Below, one piece after another: positions 26,101 through 35,122 of a stretch of 64,000 nt of DNA; within the stretch, counting starts at the first letter, position 1, and each line of letters starts with the position of its first letter. Made by a program: the position numbers and the translations under genes. This DNA is from Planococcus sp. MER TA 32b (lineage in GTDB: Bacteria; Bacillota; Bacilli; Bacillales_A; Planococcaceae), in contig JAMCAN010000001.1 in the NCBI GenBank assembly GCA_023715185.1, forward strand, positions 434,001-498,000, given 5' to 3'. The notes beneath the pieces were generated by a model that did not search any database, was not told where the DNA came from, and worked only from the letters and a program-made list of their open reading frames with translations.

Positions 26101-27734
26101 GTGGCTCGACGACGGGCGTAGAACTGATTTCTCCGCCGCCGCATCACGATATTTACTCAATCGAAGATTTGGCGGAATTGATCTTTAACCTGAAAAATGC
26201 CAATCCCTATGCACGGATAAGTGTAAAACTGGTTTCTGCAGTCGGCGTTGGGACTATAGCGGCAGGTGTCGCAAAAGGACGCGCGGATCTTGTATTGATC
26301 AGCGGTTATGACGGCGGTACCGGTGCAGCACCTAAGACAAGTTTGAAACACACCGGTCTCCCATGGGAAATCGGGTTGGCGGAAACGCATCAGACTCTTC
26401 TGTTGAATGGGCTGCGTGACCGTATTGTAGTGGAAACGGACGGTAAAATGATGACGGGGCGTGACGTGGTTATGGCTGCTCTTTTGGGAGCAGAAGAATA
26501 TGGTTTTTCCACAGCGCCACTCGTTGTGCTCGGCTGCGTCATGATGCGCGTTTGCCATATGGATACCTGTCCTGTCGGCATTGCGACGCAAAATCCGGAG
26601 CTTCGCAAAAAATATGGGGGAGACCCTGAACATGTAGTCAACTTTATGCGCTTTATCGCTCAGGAAGCACGCGAATTAATGGCTCAGCTCGGATTCCGCT
26701 CAATCAACGAAATGATCGGCAGAACGGACGTACTTGAAGTGAATGAGGCAGTTGACCACTGGAAAGCGAAGGGCGTCGATTTTTCAGCGCTGTTATATCA
26801 GCCGGATCTCCCGGATAAAGTTGGGCGCTACGCTGCAGTCAAGCAAGATCACGGCCTGATTCAGACGCTGGATTATCAGGAGCTTCTCCCGCGCTGCGGC
26901 AATGCAATAAAAGCTGGAGAGCCGGTTGAAGTGTCAACAGCGATCCGCAATATCCACAGGGCCACAGGCACAATCATCGGCAGTGCGATTTCGAGACGCT
27001 ATGGTGCCGAAGGGCTGCCTGAAGATACGATCAAATTGAATTTCCAGGGATCAGCCGGACAAAGTTTTGGCGCATTTATTCCGCGGGGTATGACGATGAC
27101 GTTAATCGGAGATTCAAATGATTTCGTTGGAAAAGGCTTATCGGGAGGGAAAATAATCGTAAAACCTGCAGCGGATTCTACTTTTATTCCTGAAAAGAAT
27201 ATCATTATCGGAAATGTCTCTTTCTACGGCGCATCGGCAGGGGAAGCTTACATCCATGGCATAGCCGGAGAACGTTTTGCTGTCCGCAACAGTGGCGCTG
27301 ATATCGTGGTTGAAGGCGTCGGAGACCATGGCTGTGAATATATGACCGGCGGACGTGTCGTGATTCTGGGCAACACGGGCAAAAACTTTGCGGCTGGAAT
27401 GTCAGGCGGCATCGCTTATGTACTGGATGAAAGTGAAAGTTTCAGCCAGTATTGCAATACGGATATGGTTTATCTGCAGCCTTTAGCGGAACCGCAGGAA
27501 ATAGAAGAGCTTCGTGAAATGATCAATAGTCATTTCCGGTATACCGGAAGTTTGAACGCTAAACGGATTTTGGAGCATTGGGAAATATTCTCCGCCAAAT
27601 TCGTACGCGTCATTCCAAAAGCTTATTTGCAGATCAATGACCGCATCAGCAAATTACAGGACAGCGGCATGACAAAATTCGATGCTGAAATGGCTGCCTT
27701 TGAAGAAAGTAAAATGTCAGAAAGCATAAAATAG
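23148..27734 (+). CDS. gltB: Glutamate synthase (NADPH) large subunit
   Basis: Protein of 1528 aa. It converts glutamine plus 2-oxoglutarate to two glutamates. A 21-residue propeptide precedes the nucleophile Cys-22 ([18 protein letters not shown]), which becomes N-terminal after processing. The amidotransferase domain holds [11 protein letters not shown] and the FMN/synthase domain [17 protein letters not shown]. The 3Fe-4S cysteines lie in [16 protein letters not shown], and the glutamate-synthase C-terminal beta-helix carries many G-x-x-G-G repeats. AGGGGGA precedes ATG 23148; the longer frame starts upstream of the promoter. Forms an operon with gltD. No gltC regulator gene is adjacent, unlike B. 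subtilis (where the subunit is called GltA). Confidence 0.97.
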   Translation: MNKREYPNAQGLYDPDQEHEACGIGMIANINGEKSHSIVQNAVNILCNLEHRGGQSSDTSTGDGAGILTQIPHRFFQKQCEKEGIILPAEGRYGIGMIFMPQDYDIRMKSKEIIQRIIEEEGQQCLGWRPVPVNDSFVGKVATKTKPVIRQVFIEAADNLEGRMDLERRLYIIRKRIEQEMGSDPDFKDVYFSSLSAGTIVYKGMLIPEQLDSFYIDLNHPEFKSALALVHSRFSTNTFPSWQRSHPNRYSIHNGEFNTLRGNVNWMRARQALCSSPYFNDEDLKKVLPVIDESGSDSSMFDNCFEFLHLSGRSLAHTAMMMVPEPWVNDPTIKKEKRDFYEYHSTLMEPWDGPAALVFTDGNQIAACLDRNGLRPARYYVTKSGMIVLGSEVGALDIFSDDIIYKDRLRPGKMLLVDLDEGKIIPDEEIKLQIAAELPYKDWVEQNMFDLDDLPDPEVQENYDAAESLIKQQLAFGYTMEEVQKIIKPLATEGKDPVGSMGYDSPLAVLSKKPQLLYNYFKQLFAQVTNPPIDAIREQIITAARTTIGAEGNLVEPTPASSRHIRLETPLLTNQQLQKLKYNPLSEFKAVTLSILFPVSGGAEAMEKRLDALFAEADAAYKDGAVLLILSDRGADKEYAAIPALLAVSGLHHHLIREGIRTKMSILLESAEPREVHHFAVLIGYGAEGINPYLAFDTIRNLIETKDIQASDYLQAETGYVKAVTDGIIKVLSKMGISTIQSYRGAQIFEAVGIRLDVIEKYFTRTSSRLGGIGLDMIGTEVLMRHARAYPEQEGSDGELESGDEFQYRENGEDHQYNPKTIHTLQQACRTNDFNVFKKYSALLTDEKANLQSLRGLLKFKDRTPVPLEEVETVEEICARFKTGAMSYGSISKEAHEALAVAMNKIGGRSNSGEGGEEISRFIPDEDGTNRRSAIKQVASGRFGVTSHYLVNADEIQIKVAQGAKPGEGGHLPGKKVYPWIAEVRGSTTGVELISPPPHHDIYSIEDLAELIFNLKNANPYARISVKLVSAVGVGTIAAGVAKGRADLVLISGYDGGTGAAPKTSLKHTGLPWEIGLAETHQTLLLNGLRDRIVVETDGKMMTGRDVVMAALLGAEEYGFSTAPLVVLGCVMMRVCHMDTCPVGIATQNPELRKKYGGDPEHVVNFMRFIAQEARELMAQLGFRSINEMIGRTDVLEVNEAVDHWKAKGVDFSALLYQPDLPDKVGRYAAVKQDHGLIQTLDYQELLPRCGNAIKAGEPVEVSTAIRNIHRATGTIIGSAISRRYGAEGLPEDTIKLNFQGSAGQSFGAFIPRGMTMTLIGDSNDFVGKGLSGGKIIVKPAADSTFIPEKNIIIGNVSFYGASAGEAYIHGIAGERFAVRNSGADIVVEGVGDHGCEYMTGGRVVILGNTGKNFAAGMSGGIAYVLDESESFSQYCNTDMVYLQPLAEPQEIEELREMINSHFRYTGSLNAKRILEHWEIFSAKFVRVIPKAYLQINDRISKLQDSGMTKFDAEMAAFEESKMSESIK

Positions 27735-27773
27735 AACATCAGTATTCAAAAGAATTCTATAGGGAGGGATATG

Positions 27774-29261
27774 ATGGGGAAAAGCACTGGATTTATGGAA
27801 TATGACAGACAGACGCTGAAAGAACGTGACCCCGCCGAACGGACGCATGACTGGAATGATTATACGATTCCGCTAACCAATGAAGAAGTTCAGAAACAAG
27901 GGGCGCGCTGCATGGACTGCGGTGTGCCGACATGCCACACCGGCATGGAATTGGAGAATGTGACGACCGGCTGCCCGGTCAATCACCTGATTCCGGAATG
28001 GAACGACCTGGTTTACAGAGGGCAATGGAAAGAGGCGCTGCGCCGTGAACATTTGAAGAATAATTTCCCTGAATTCACAGGGACGGCATGCCCGGCGCCG
28101 TGCGAAGGATCTTGTGTACTGGGCATCAATGAGCCGCCGGTAGCCATCAGAACTGTCGAACGTTCGATCATTGAACGTGGATTCGCAGAAGGCTGGGTGG
28201 TTCCTGAACCGCCCGAGACGCGCACCGGCAAACATGTGGCGGTCATCGGCTCGGGTCCGGCGGGACTTGCAGCTGCGGCACAATTGAACAAAGCGGGCCA
28301 TTGGGTTACCGTCTTTGAAAAAAATGACCGGGTCGGGGGTTTGCTGACTTATGGCATACCCGAAATGAAACTGCCTTATGAAATGGTGGTTCGCCGGGTG
28401 GAAATCCTGAAACAGGAAGGCATCACCTTTAAAACAAATGTTGAAATCGGCAAAAATTATGCAGCTGACCAGTTAAAAGAGGATTTTGATTCGATTATCA
28501 TGTGCACAGGTTCAACGGTCCACCGTGACCTCCAAGTGGAAGGAAGGGAACTTGGCGGCGTTCATTATGCAATGGATTTTCTGCATGCCAGCACAAAGAG
28601 CTTACTAGATTCGAATTTCGAAGACGGCAATTTCATTTCAGCTAAAGGCAAAAATGTCATTGTCATTGGAGGCGGCGACACCGGAACAGATTGTCTCGCT
28701 ACAGCTGTCCGCCATGACTGCGAAAGCCTCGTCCAATTTGATGTCTATGACAAAAAAGGGGCAATACGCGATGAGCAGGGGAATCCGTGGCCGCAATACC
28801 CGAAAATTCATCGGGTGGAATACGGCCATAAAGAAGCTGCTGCCGCTTTCGGGGAAGACCCGAGAGCGTATGCTGTCATGACGAAAAAATTTGTCGGGGA
28901 TGAAGCGGGCAACGTGAAAGAAGTTCATACAGTAAACGTGAAATTGCGCATCGATGAAGAAGGCAATCGCGTGAGGGAAGAAATTCCGGGAACTGAAAAA
29001 GTCTGGAAAGCGGATCTTGTCTTGATCGCCATCGGATTCAGCGGACCCGAACAAGGCCTTATTCAGCAGATGGACGTGGCGGTCGAGCCGAATTCATGCG
29101 TAAAAGCTGAATATGGCAAGTACACGACCAGCTCGGAAGGAATCTTTGCTGCCGGTGATATGCGCCGGGGACAAAGCCTGATTGTCTGGGCCATCAATGA
29201 AGGACGAGAAGCTGCAAGAGAGTGCGATCGCTATTTAATGGGTGCGACAGTATTGCCATAA
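27774..29261 (+). CDS. gltD: Glutamate synthase (NADPH) small subunit
   Basis: Protein of 495 aa. It feeds electrons from NADPH through FAD and Fe-S clusters to GltB. N-terminal cysteines for two 4Fe-4S clusters are in [13 protein letters not shown] and in CPAPCEGSC. The FAD-binding [14 protein letters not shown] is near residue 155 and the NADPH-binding IGGGDTGTD near residue 297. A C-terminal [18 protein letters not shown] completes the flavin site. Two ATGs are in tandem; 27774 is better spaced (6 nt) from AGGGAGGG and gives [10 protein letters not shown], as in B. subtilis. It is 39 nt downstream of gltB. Confidence 0.96.
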   Translation: MGKSTGFMEYDRQTLKERDPAERTHDWNDYTIPLTNEEVQKQGARCMDCGVPTCHTGMELENVTTGCPVNHLIPEWNDLVYRGQWKEALRREHLKNNFPEFTGTACPAPCEGSCVLGINEPPVAIRTVERSIIERGFAEGWVVPEPPETRTGKHVAVIGSGPAGLAAAAQLNKAGHWVTVFEKNDRVGGLLTYGIPEMKLPYEMVVRRVEILKQEGITFKTNVEIGKNYAADQLKEDFDSIIMCTGSTVHRDLQVEGRELGGVHYAMDFLHASTKSLLDSNFEDGNFISAKGKNVIVIGGGDTGTDCLATAVRHDCESLVQFDVYDKKGAIRDEQGNPWPQYPKIHRVEYGHKEAAAAFGEDPRAYAVMTKKFVGDEAGNVKEVHTVNVKLRIDEEGNRVREEIPGTEKVWKADLVLIAIGFSGPEQGLIQQMDVAVEPNSCVKAEYGKYTTSSEGIFAAGDMRRGQSLIVWAINEGREAARECDRYLMGATVLP

Positions 29262-29264
29262 ATG

Positions 29265-29296
29265 ATAAGCCGGATTTTTCCGGCTTATTTTTTTTG
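29265..29296 (+). terminator. Terminator of the gltBD operon
   Basis: ATAAGCCGG pairs with CCGGCTTAT around a 6-nt loop, then eight T. Confidence 0.9.
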
Positions 29297-29316
29297 TTGA
29301 GAAATATAACGTAACG

Positions 29317-29345
29317 TTGTTCTTTGGACCTGGTTCATTTATACT
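29317..29345 (+). promoter_or_regulatory. Sigma-A-type promoter of the 146-aa secreted protein gene
   Basis: TTGTTC, 17-nt spacer, TATACT, about 90 nt before the ATG. Confidence 0.5.
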
Positions 29346-29435
29346 TTATATTGAATGGCTTGCAGTATAAAAGATGTGGTTAAAAGATACGCATTTTTAT
29401 ATTCAGGCATCCAAAGAGAAAAGGGAGGAAATAGA

Positions 29436-29876
29436 ATGTTGAAGAAATATTCAATCACTGCGCTTTTTTCGTTACTTCTGATTTTTACTGCGTTTACAGG
29501 CGGAGTTTTAGCTGAAACGCCAGAACCTGCTTTATCCCCTGAAATCGCCGAAGCCTTGGCGGATGTAGACCGGGTAAACACAGAAATTGAGACGGAAATC
29601 GTTAAAGTGCAAGAAAAAGCCGAGAAAATGTATGCAGATTACATCTCCAAAAGAGATAACGCAAAAAATATTGCAGAAGAAAATAAAGCATGGAATAAAT
29701 ATGATGAAAAAATCGAAGCGGAAATAGCTAAGCTTCAGACTAAGACAGAACGTATGACTGCAAAAGGCATTGAAAAAGCTGAAGCAGCAGGCCTTATTGT
29801 TGAAGTGGAATGGATTCCCGTTCAATTCGCTGATCGTGAAAGAAAGATCGATCCGATTAAAGTTATTGGTTGGTAA
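29436..29876 (+). CDS. Secreted alpha-helical protein of unknown function
   Basis: Protein of 146 aa. A signal peptide (MLKKYSITALFSLLLIFTAF, cleavage probably after VLA at residue 26) leads into a Glu/Lys-rich helical domain (VNTEIETEIVKVQEKAEKM, AEIAKLQTKTERMTAKGIE), probably a coiled coil, and a short C-terminal WIPVQF strand. There is no lipobox or anchoring motif, so it is released or wall-associated. AAGGGAGGAA precedes the ATG. I do not recognise the family. Confidence 0.75.
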   Translation: MLKKYSITALFSLLLIFTAFTGGVLAETPEPALSPEIAEALADVDRVNTEIETEIVKVQEKAEKMYADYISKRDNAKNIAEENKAWNKYDEKIEAEIAKLQTKTERMTAKGIEKAEAAGLIVEVEWIPVQFADRERKIDPIKVIGW

Positions 29877-29905
29877 AACCTATTGTCATAAAAGGCTCAA
29901 TTAAA

Positions 29906-29952
29906 GTACTATGAGAGTATGGCACTTGCATACTTCACATAGTGCTTTTTTT
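29906..29952 (+). terminator. Long-stem terminator before the cupin/HD-GYP gene
   Basis: GTACTATG-A-GAGTATG pairs with CATACTT-CA-CATAGTGC around a 7-nt loop, then seven T. It ends directly at the ribosome site of the next gene, so it may also act as an attenuator for that gene. Confidence 0.75.
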
Positions 29953-29966
29953 AGGAGGGGCGTGTA

Positions 29967-30872
29967 TTGGTGAAAGGTTTGGATATACAGAGAAATGAAT
30001 ACCTTGAAACAGTCCAAAACCGATCAACTACCTTAAGTCTGCTTGGGCGGGGTGGCGGTATGGAATTAATGAAGCAAACTGTCCAAAAAGATAAGCTCAT
30101 GATCCTTTTTCCTAGTGAAGAGCCAGATATCCATGAATTTTTCTATGTACTGAAAGGTGAATTGGAATTACAGGTCAATGGTGAAACTATTCATGTTGGC
30201 CCAGATGACTTGATTTCAACAAATGATTTGGACGAACCAGTTCAAATGATGGCAAAATCAGAAGTTTCTATTCTCTCTTTATCTAATTCATTGGTTTTTC
30301 ATTCGATTAGCGAAGAAATAAAAGAGCTTCAACGAGTCGGTGGATTAGTAGAGAAAAAAGATAAATATACACATAAACATAGTTTGCGTGTGTCCCAATT
30401 TGCTGTTAAAACCGCCAAGAAAATGAAATTGGACAGACAAAGAATGGACGACCTCTTCATCGCTTCCATTCTTCACGATATCGGTAAAATAAATATTCCT
30501 GAAGAAGTTTTGAACAAACCGGGTAAATTGACGAATGAAGAGTTCGATATGATAAAAAAACATCCGGGGGACGGAGCGGATATGCTCCGGAAAACTGCTT
30601 ATAAGAAACTGGCTGACATTGTTGAACAGCATCATGAGCGGATTAATGGCAGAGGCTATCCTTTCGGGTTGAAAGCTGATGAAATTCTGCTGGAGGCAAA
30701 AATCATCGGTGTCTGTGATACGTTTGACGCAATGACTGAAGACAGATCTTACCGCAAAGCGTTTACTCCGGAATACGCGATGGAAGAAATCCGCAGACTT
30801 TCAGGAATTCAATACGACCCCGAAGTTGTGGATGCATTCGAAAAAGTTCTGCGGCAGGAAGGTAAAATTTAA
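29967..30872 (+). CDS. Cupin / HD-GYP phosphohydrolase fusion
   Basis: Protein of 301 aa. Residues 15-110 form a small cupin barrel (EFFYVLKGELELQVNGETIHVGPDDLI). Residues 130-300 are an HD-GYP domain: HSLRVSQFAV, HDIGKINIPEEVLNKPGKL, HPGDGADML, HHERINGRGYP and CDTFDAMTEDRSYR, all metal- and phosphate-binding positions intact. HD-GYP enzymes usually hydrolyse cyclic di-GMP or related cyclic dinucleotides. Here the input is a cupin rather than a receiver or PAS domain. The start may be TTG 29967 or GTG 29970, both behind AGGAGGGG. It is monocistronic. Confidence 0.85.
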   Translation: MVKGLDIQRNEYLETVQNRSTTLSLLGRGGGMELMKQTVQKDKLMILFPSEEPDIHEFFYVLKGELELQVNGETIHVGPDDLISTNDLDEPVQMMAKSEVSILSLSNSLVFHSISEEIKELQRVGGLVEKKDKYTHKHSLRVSQFAVKTAKKMKLDRQRMDDLFIASILHDIGKINIPEEVLNKPGKLTNEEFDMIKKHPGDGADMLRKTAYKKLADIVEQHHERINGRGYPFGLKADEILLEAKIIGVCDTFDAMTEDRSYRKAFTPEYAMEEIRRLSGIQYDPEVVDAFEKVLRQEGKI

Positions 30873-30892
30873 TAGGATGAATTTCCCTGCAC

Positions 30893-30926
30893 AAGACACC
30901 TGACAAAAAATCAGCGTGTCTTTTTT
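30893..30926 (+). terminator. Terminator after the HD-GYP gene
   Basis: AAGACAC-CTGA pairs with TCAG-C-GTGTCTT, then a run of T. Confidence 0.8.
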
Positions 30927-30938
30927 AGTAGGGAAAAT

Positions 30939-30963
30939 GTTTAGGTTACCCTGAAATAGTAAA
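30939..30963 (+). promoter_or_regulatory. Weak sigma-B-like promoter before the second YtxH-like gene
   Basis: GTTTAG, 13-nt spacer, AGTAAA (4 of 6 to GGGWAW), ending 45 nt before the ATG. Weaker than the other sites of this type. Confidence 0.3.
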
Positions 30964-31008
30964 TAATAAGAACACAGTGTATTCAAATACTGAGAAGGAG
31001 AGATTCCA

Positions 31009-31548
31009 ATGGCAAAACGTTCAGGCGGCATGTTCGGTAAATTAGTTTTATTAGGTATAGGGGCTGCGATCGGTTCCGCTATGGCTCAGAAAAAAGTGGA
31101 TTCCAACGGCACTTCCAGCGGGACTTCGGGATCTTCGCAATCCGGCAATATGAAGGAAAACGTGAAGAAAGGTCTGGACCGGTTCAACGAGCAATCAGGC
31201 GGGATGGTTGATAAAGCCAAGCCATATGTATCGAAAGCGGTTGAACAGGTCAAAAACGCAATCGACAGCCAGCAGAAAATGATGGACCAGGAAAAAGATA
31301 TGCTGGATAAAGCGGATAAAACCCTTCAGGATGAAGTTGGCAAGGATTCGCAAGGCAGCTCAAGCACGTCAAGCGGCTCAGATACTTCAAAGCAGAACGG
31401 ATCCAATAAAACAGGCAGCGCCTCCAATGACTCGACTCCAAGCGGCGGGGCATTTGGCGGCAGCACCGAATACAGCGATTCCTTAAAAAAGGGAATCGAT
31501 GAGGATTCGTCGAAAAAGGATAAGAGCGATACAACGTTCGACAAATAA
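31009..31548 (+). CDS. YtxH-like low-complexity membrane-anchored protein
   Basis: Protein of 179 aa. A short N-terminal hydrophobic segment (GKLVLLGIGAAIGSAMAQKK) resembles the YtxH anchor. A Ser/Gly linker, a helical middle with Lys/Glu/Gln (VKKGLDRFNEQSGGMVDKAK, VEQVKNAIDSQQKMMDQ) and a Ser/Asp/Lys-rich tail follow. Most of the chain is predicted disordered or coiled coil. AAGGAGAG precedes the ATG. Function unknown; a stress role is inferred from the YtxH resemblance. Confidence 0.7.
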   Translation: MAKRSGGMFGKLVLLGIGAAIGSAMAQKKVDSNGTSSGTSGSSQSGNMKENVKKGLDRFNEQSGGMVDKAKPYVSKAVEQVKNAIDSQQKMMDQEKDMLDKADKTLQDEVGKDSQGSSSTSSGSDTSKQNGSNKTGSASNDSTPSGGAFGGSTEYSDSLKKGIDEDSSKKDKSDTTFDK

Positions 31549-31565
31549 AGCGATCCATCATGCAG

Positions 31566-31599
31566 CTACCACTCGCAGTTAATGAGTGGTAGTTTTTTT
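31566..31599 (+). terminator. Terminator after the YtxH-like gene
   Basis: CTACCACTC pairs perfectly with GAGTGGTAG around a 9-nt loop, followed by seven T. Confidence 0.9.
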
Positions 31600-31644
31600 C
31601 CACAAAAATGACGGAATATTCCGAAATTAAAAAGGAGGGCAATT

Positions 31645-33102
31645 ATGTTTCAATCATACACAGTAAAACCTTTCTATGATGAAATGTTTGAAGAAGATAA
31701 GCAGCCGAAGCCGCATTATAGAAATTTCTTTCAGTTGCTCCAGCATTTCAGTGAAGAGGAATTGCGCGAAAAACATGAAACCGCTCAATTATCTTTTCTC
31801 CGGCAAGGCATCACCTTCACTGTCTACAATAATAATATAGGAACGGAAAGAACCATGCCTTTTGACTTTGTGCCGATCATCATCCCGCCTGAAGAATGGG
31901 AAATCGTCGAAAAAGGGATGATTCAGCGAGCAGAAGCATTAAATCTGTTTCTTGAAGATGTCTACGGGGAACAAAAGATTCTTCAGGAAGGGATTGTCCC
32001 AAGAAACCTGATTGAAGAAAATCCTTATTATTATGAAAAACAGGTAAAAGGAATTGATATTCCTTTGAAAAACCATATATTCCTGGCAGGCATCGACCTG
32101 ATTCGGGATGAACACGGAAAATATCATGTACTTGAGGATAATCTCCGCAATCCATCAGGGATGTCCTATGTATATCAGAACCGGTATGTAATGAGGCAAG
32201 TCTATCCTGAATTCTTTGCTAAACATTCCGTTCAGACCCTTGAACATCAAATGACCCATATGCATCAGGCCATCCTCGATCATGCGCCAGTCACTCAGAA
32301 AGGCAAGCCTTTCGCTGTGCTGCTGACACCCGGAATGTACAATTCGGCATATTACGACCATCTTTTCCTTGCGCAGCAAATGGGCATTGATCTTGTGGAA
32401 GGGCGTGACCTGGTCGTGAAGAAGAATATCGTTTATATGAAATCGATCCGCGGCTTGAAAAGAGTGGATATCATCTACCGCCGCATCGACGATGATTTCC
32501 TTGATCCGGAAGCATTCAATGAGGATTCCGCATTAGGCGTACCGGGTTTATTGCAGGCTTACCGCAACGGCAATGTTGCCATTCTTAACGGGATTGGCAA
32601 CGGGGTCGCTGATGACAAAGCCATATATGCTTATGTGCCGGAAATGATCCGATACTATCTTGACGAGGAGCCATTGATCGATAATGTAAAAACTTATCTT
32701 CTGGAAAATAAAGAAGAGCGGGAATGGGTGCTCGATCATCTGGAAGAGCTTGTTGTAAAAAACGTCGGCGCGTCCGGCGGATACGATATGCTGGTTGGTC
32801 CGCATGCATCCAAAGAGATGATTGAGATTTTCCGCGAGAAGATTATTGAATCACCGCATCAATATATCGCACAGCCAACAATCAAATTATCCCGTGCACC
32901 GGCCTATCAGGGAGAGAAATTTTATCCTTGCCATGTGGATTTGAGGGTTTTTGTAATGCGTGGAAAAGAAACGAATGTCCTACCAGGCGGCCTGTCCCGC
33001 GTCGCGCTTAAGGAAGGCTCGCTGGTCGTCAACTCTTCACAGGGAGGCGGCGGAAAAGATACATGGGTCTTCAAGAAAAAAGAAGAAGGAGGAGATTCCT
33101 GA
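31645..33102 (+). CDS. Circularly permuted ATP-grasp protein (COG2308 type)
   Basis: Protein of 485 aa. It matches the circularly permuted ATP-grasp group (DUF404/DUF407, COG2308): GIDLIRDEHGKYHVLEDNLR, NPSGMSYVYQNR, DIIYRRIDDDFLDP and NVGASGGYDMLVGP, with a C-terminal VFVMRGKETNVLPGGLSRVA. ATP-grasp enzymes join carboxylates to amines through acyl phosphates, so an amide or peptide ligase role is predicted, though the substrate is unknown. It is immediately followed by an alpha-E/transglutaminase gene, a conserved partnership. AAGGAGGG precedes the ATG. Confidence 0.88.
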   Translation: MFQSYTVKPFYDEMFEEDKQPKPHYRNFFQLLQHFSEEELREKHETAQLSFLRQGITFTVYNNNIGTERTMPFDFVPIIIPPEEWEIVEKGMIQRAEALNLFLEDVYGEQKILQEGIVPRNLIEENPYYYEKQVKGIDIPLKNHIFLAGIDLIRDEHGKYHVLEDNLRNPSGMSYVYQNRYVMRQVYPEFFAKHSVQTLEHQMTHMHQAILDHAPVTQKGKPFAVLLTPGMYNSAYYDHLFLAQQMGIDLVEGRDLVVKKNIVYMKSIRGLKRVDIIYRRIDDDFLDPEAFNEDSALGVPGLLQAYRNGNVAILNGIGNGVADDKAIYAYVPEMIRYYLDEEPLIDNVKTYLLENKEEREWVLDHLEELVVKNVGASGGYDMLVGPHASKEMIEIFREKIIESPHQYIAQPTIKLSRAPAYQGEKFYPCHVDLRVFVMRGKETNVLPGGLSRVALKEGSLVVNSSQGGGGKDTWVFKKKEEGGDS

Positions 33103-34974
33103 ATGCTGAGCCGAGTCGCGAATTCCTTATACTGGATGTCAAGAAACGCGGAACGCGCCGAGAATAACGCGCGAATCCTGGATGTGCAATTATTGCAGAT
33201 GATTGAAGCATCTGATGAAGAATTGGTCAGGGATGATGATTGGAAACTTATATATGAAATTTGCGCTTCAACGGATATGATGGAATATATCAAGTCCTTG
33301 CCTGCTTATAATGAAGATCGGCTGGTTCATTATCTTGCAATGGAAGAGAACAATTTCAATTCCGTAGCAAGCTGTGTCCGTTTCATCCGTGAAAATGCGC
33401 GGGTCAGCCGGGACCATATTACAGACGATTATTGGGAAGTCTGGAACAGGTGCTATTTGGAGCTGCAGGACATGGAGACAGACAACCTTACTGTTCGTGA
33501 AATGCAGCAATTTCTCCAGAAAGTGAAAAATACTGCCTTAACTTCGCAAGGCATCGTGGAATCTTCGATGTCGCGAGGTGTCGAGTACCAGATGATCAAA
33601 ATCGGGAAGTGGCTGGAACGCGCTGAAAAAACGGCGCGGATCCTTAATGTGGTATGTGAACGGACACTCGCAAGGGAAGAGGCGCAGCAATCGGAAGATT
33701 ATTATTACTGGCTGGCGGCTCTCCGCATGACGAATGGGTATGATGCTTACCTGAAAGCGAATCCGCCGAAAATGGATCCGTCGCTAGTGCTGACATTTCT
33801 TGTTTCGAATTCAAATTTCCCACGCTCGATCCGGTATTGCCTGGACCATATGAGGGAAGCCATCGTCAAATTGGAAGGCGGCAAAGTGTCCCATTACTCC
33901 TGGGAACTGTTTGCGAAAATTGACCAGCTGACTGCTGATTTCGATAATTTTAATTTCCAGGAACTTGAACAGGGAGATATGATGAACTTTTTAAATGAAT
34001 TCCAGAACGGCTGCAATGAAATCGGCCAGATTTTCTCCAAGACATATTACCTTATCGATCCCGACAGCGAAAACTACACAAGCACCCAAACCCAGACGGG
34101 GAGTGCGAAAGGAATCACCTCTATGAAATATAAAATCGAGCATACCAATATCTTTAAATACGACACGGTTGTAGACCAAAGCATGAACTCCATCCGTTTG
34201 AAACCGAGGACAGATGAAGTTCAGAGGCTGCTGTCTTATCGCGCTGATATCACACCGGCTTCATTGACAAAGGAACATATCGATATTTGGGGCAATAACG
34301 TGGAGACGTTTTTTATCGCGGAACACCATCAGCATCTTGAAGTGAAAACAACTTCCATCGTGAGTATCCAAAAAAGCCCGTTCATCCACCAGATCGATTA
34401 TTCACCGGAAATGCGCGCAATCTTCCATTCCAAATTATTCGGAGAGCATTATTTGGCATACTTAAGCAACACTGCCTATACCTATTTGAATCCGGAACAG
34501 ATCGATCAAGTCGACCGTGAGCTAGGGAAATTCGACAACCCTGTCCAATACGCGCTTGATGTAATGAATTATATTCACGATCACTTCACCTACAACGGCG
34601 AGTCGACGGATGTATCGACAAAAGCGTCTGAATCCTTCAATTTGCGCAAAGGTGTATGCCAGGATATCACCCACGTTATGCTGGGCATTTTACGGAGCAA
34701 GCATATCCCAGCCCGTTATGTCAGCGGTTATCTGTATGTCGGTGAAAATTCGGCGCTGGTCGGTGATGCGGCAAGCCACGCGTGGGTAGAGTTTATGGTG
34801 CCGGGAGTCGGATGGGTGGGCCTTGATCCGACAAACAATGTGGAAGCACTCGAAAACCATATCCGTGTTGGAGTGGGGCGCGACTACAATGATGTAAGTC
34901 CCGTGCAAGGCGTATACCGCGGGGGCAGCCAGTCCCTTGACGTCAAAGTTTCCGTCAGTCTGCTGGATCAATAA
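33103..34974 (+). CDS. Alpha-E domain / transglutaminase-like protease fusion
   Basis: Protein of 623 aa, starting directly after the ATP-grasp stop (ribosome site GGAGGAGA inside that gene). Residues 1-320 are an alpha-E domain (DUF403: MLSRVANSLYWMSRNAERAE and GKWLERAEKTARIL). Residues 341-623 are a transglutaminase-like module: the N-terminal beta domain (YKIEHTNIFKYDTVVDQSMN) and a papain-like core with Cys in KGVCQDITHVMLGILR, His in ASHAWVEF and Asp in GLDPTNN. These parts are usually separate genes. ATG 34123 behind AAAGGA could start the second module alone, so two products are possible. Predicted to act with the ATP-grasp ligase in making or trimming a peptide-like product. Confidence 0.87.
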   Translation: MLSRVANSLYWMSRNAERAENNARILDVQLLQMIEASDEELVRDDDWKLIYEICASTDMMEYIKSLPAYNEDRLVHYLAMEENNFNSVASCVRFIRENARVSRDHITDDYWEVWNRCYLELQDMETDNLTVREMQQFLQKVKNTALTSQGIVESSMSRGVEYQMIKIGKWLERAEKTARILNVVCERTLAREEAQQSEDYYYWLAALRMTNGYDAYLKANPPKMDPSLVLTFLVSNSNFPRSIRYCLDHMREAIVKLEGGKVSHYSWELFAKIDQLTADFDNFNFQELEQGDMMNFLNEFQNGCNEIGQIFSKTYYLIDPDSENYTSTQTQTGSAKGITSMKYKIEHTNIFKYDTVVDQSMNSIRLKPRTDEVQRLLSYRADITPASLTKEHIDIWGNNVETFFIAEHHQHLEVKTTSIVSIQKSPFIHQIDYSPEMRAIFHSKLFGEHYLAYLSNTAYTYLNPEQIDQVDRELGKFDNPVQYALDVMNYIHDHFTYNGESTDVSTKASESFNLRKGVCQDITHVMLGILRSKHIPARYVSGYLYVGENSALVGDAASHAWVEFMVPGVGWVGLDPTNNVEALENHIRVGVGRDYNDVSPVQGVYRGGSQSLDVKVSVSLLDQ

Positions 34975-35002
34975 AAACTGGCCGCAAAAACCAGATTGGC
35001 TC

Positions 35003-35044
35003 AACTTCAGTCAAGGAGGACAAAGCACCCCATTGACTGAAGTT
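35003..35044 (+). terminator. Perfect 12-bp hairpin after the transglutaminase gene
   Basis: AACTTCAGTCAA pairs with TTGACTGAAGTT around an 18-nt loop starting GGAGGACA. The T tract is poor (TCTCTTT), so termination may be partial. The loop exposes a GGAGGA sequence. Confidence 0.6.
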
Positions 35045-35122
35045 TCTCTTTAATGGAGATTGCTCGAAATCCATGCCATAATGGAATTATCTGGCGTTAT
35101 GGACGGAGAAGGAGAATTATAC

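Noticed and set aside
34100-34130. Frameshift or assembly error joining alpha-E and transglutaminase
   Set aside because: The frame is continuous with a sensible Thr/Gln/Ser linker and no remnant stop; kept as a true fusion with a possible internal start.
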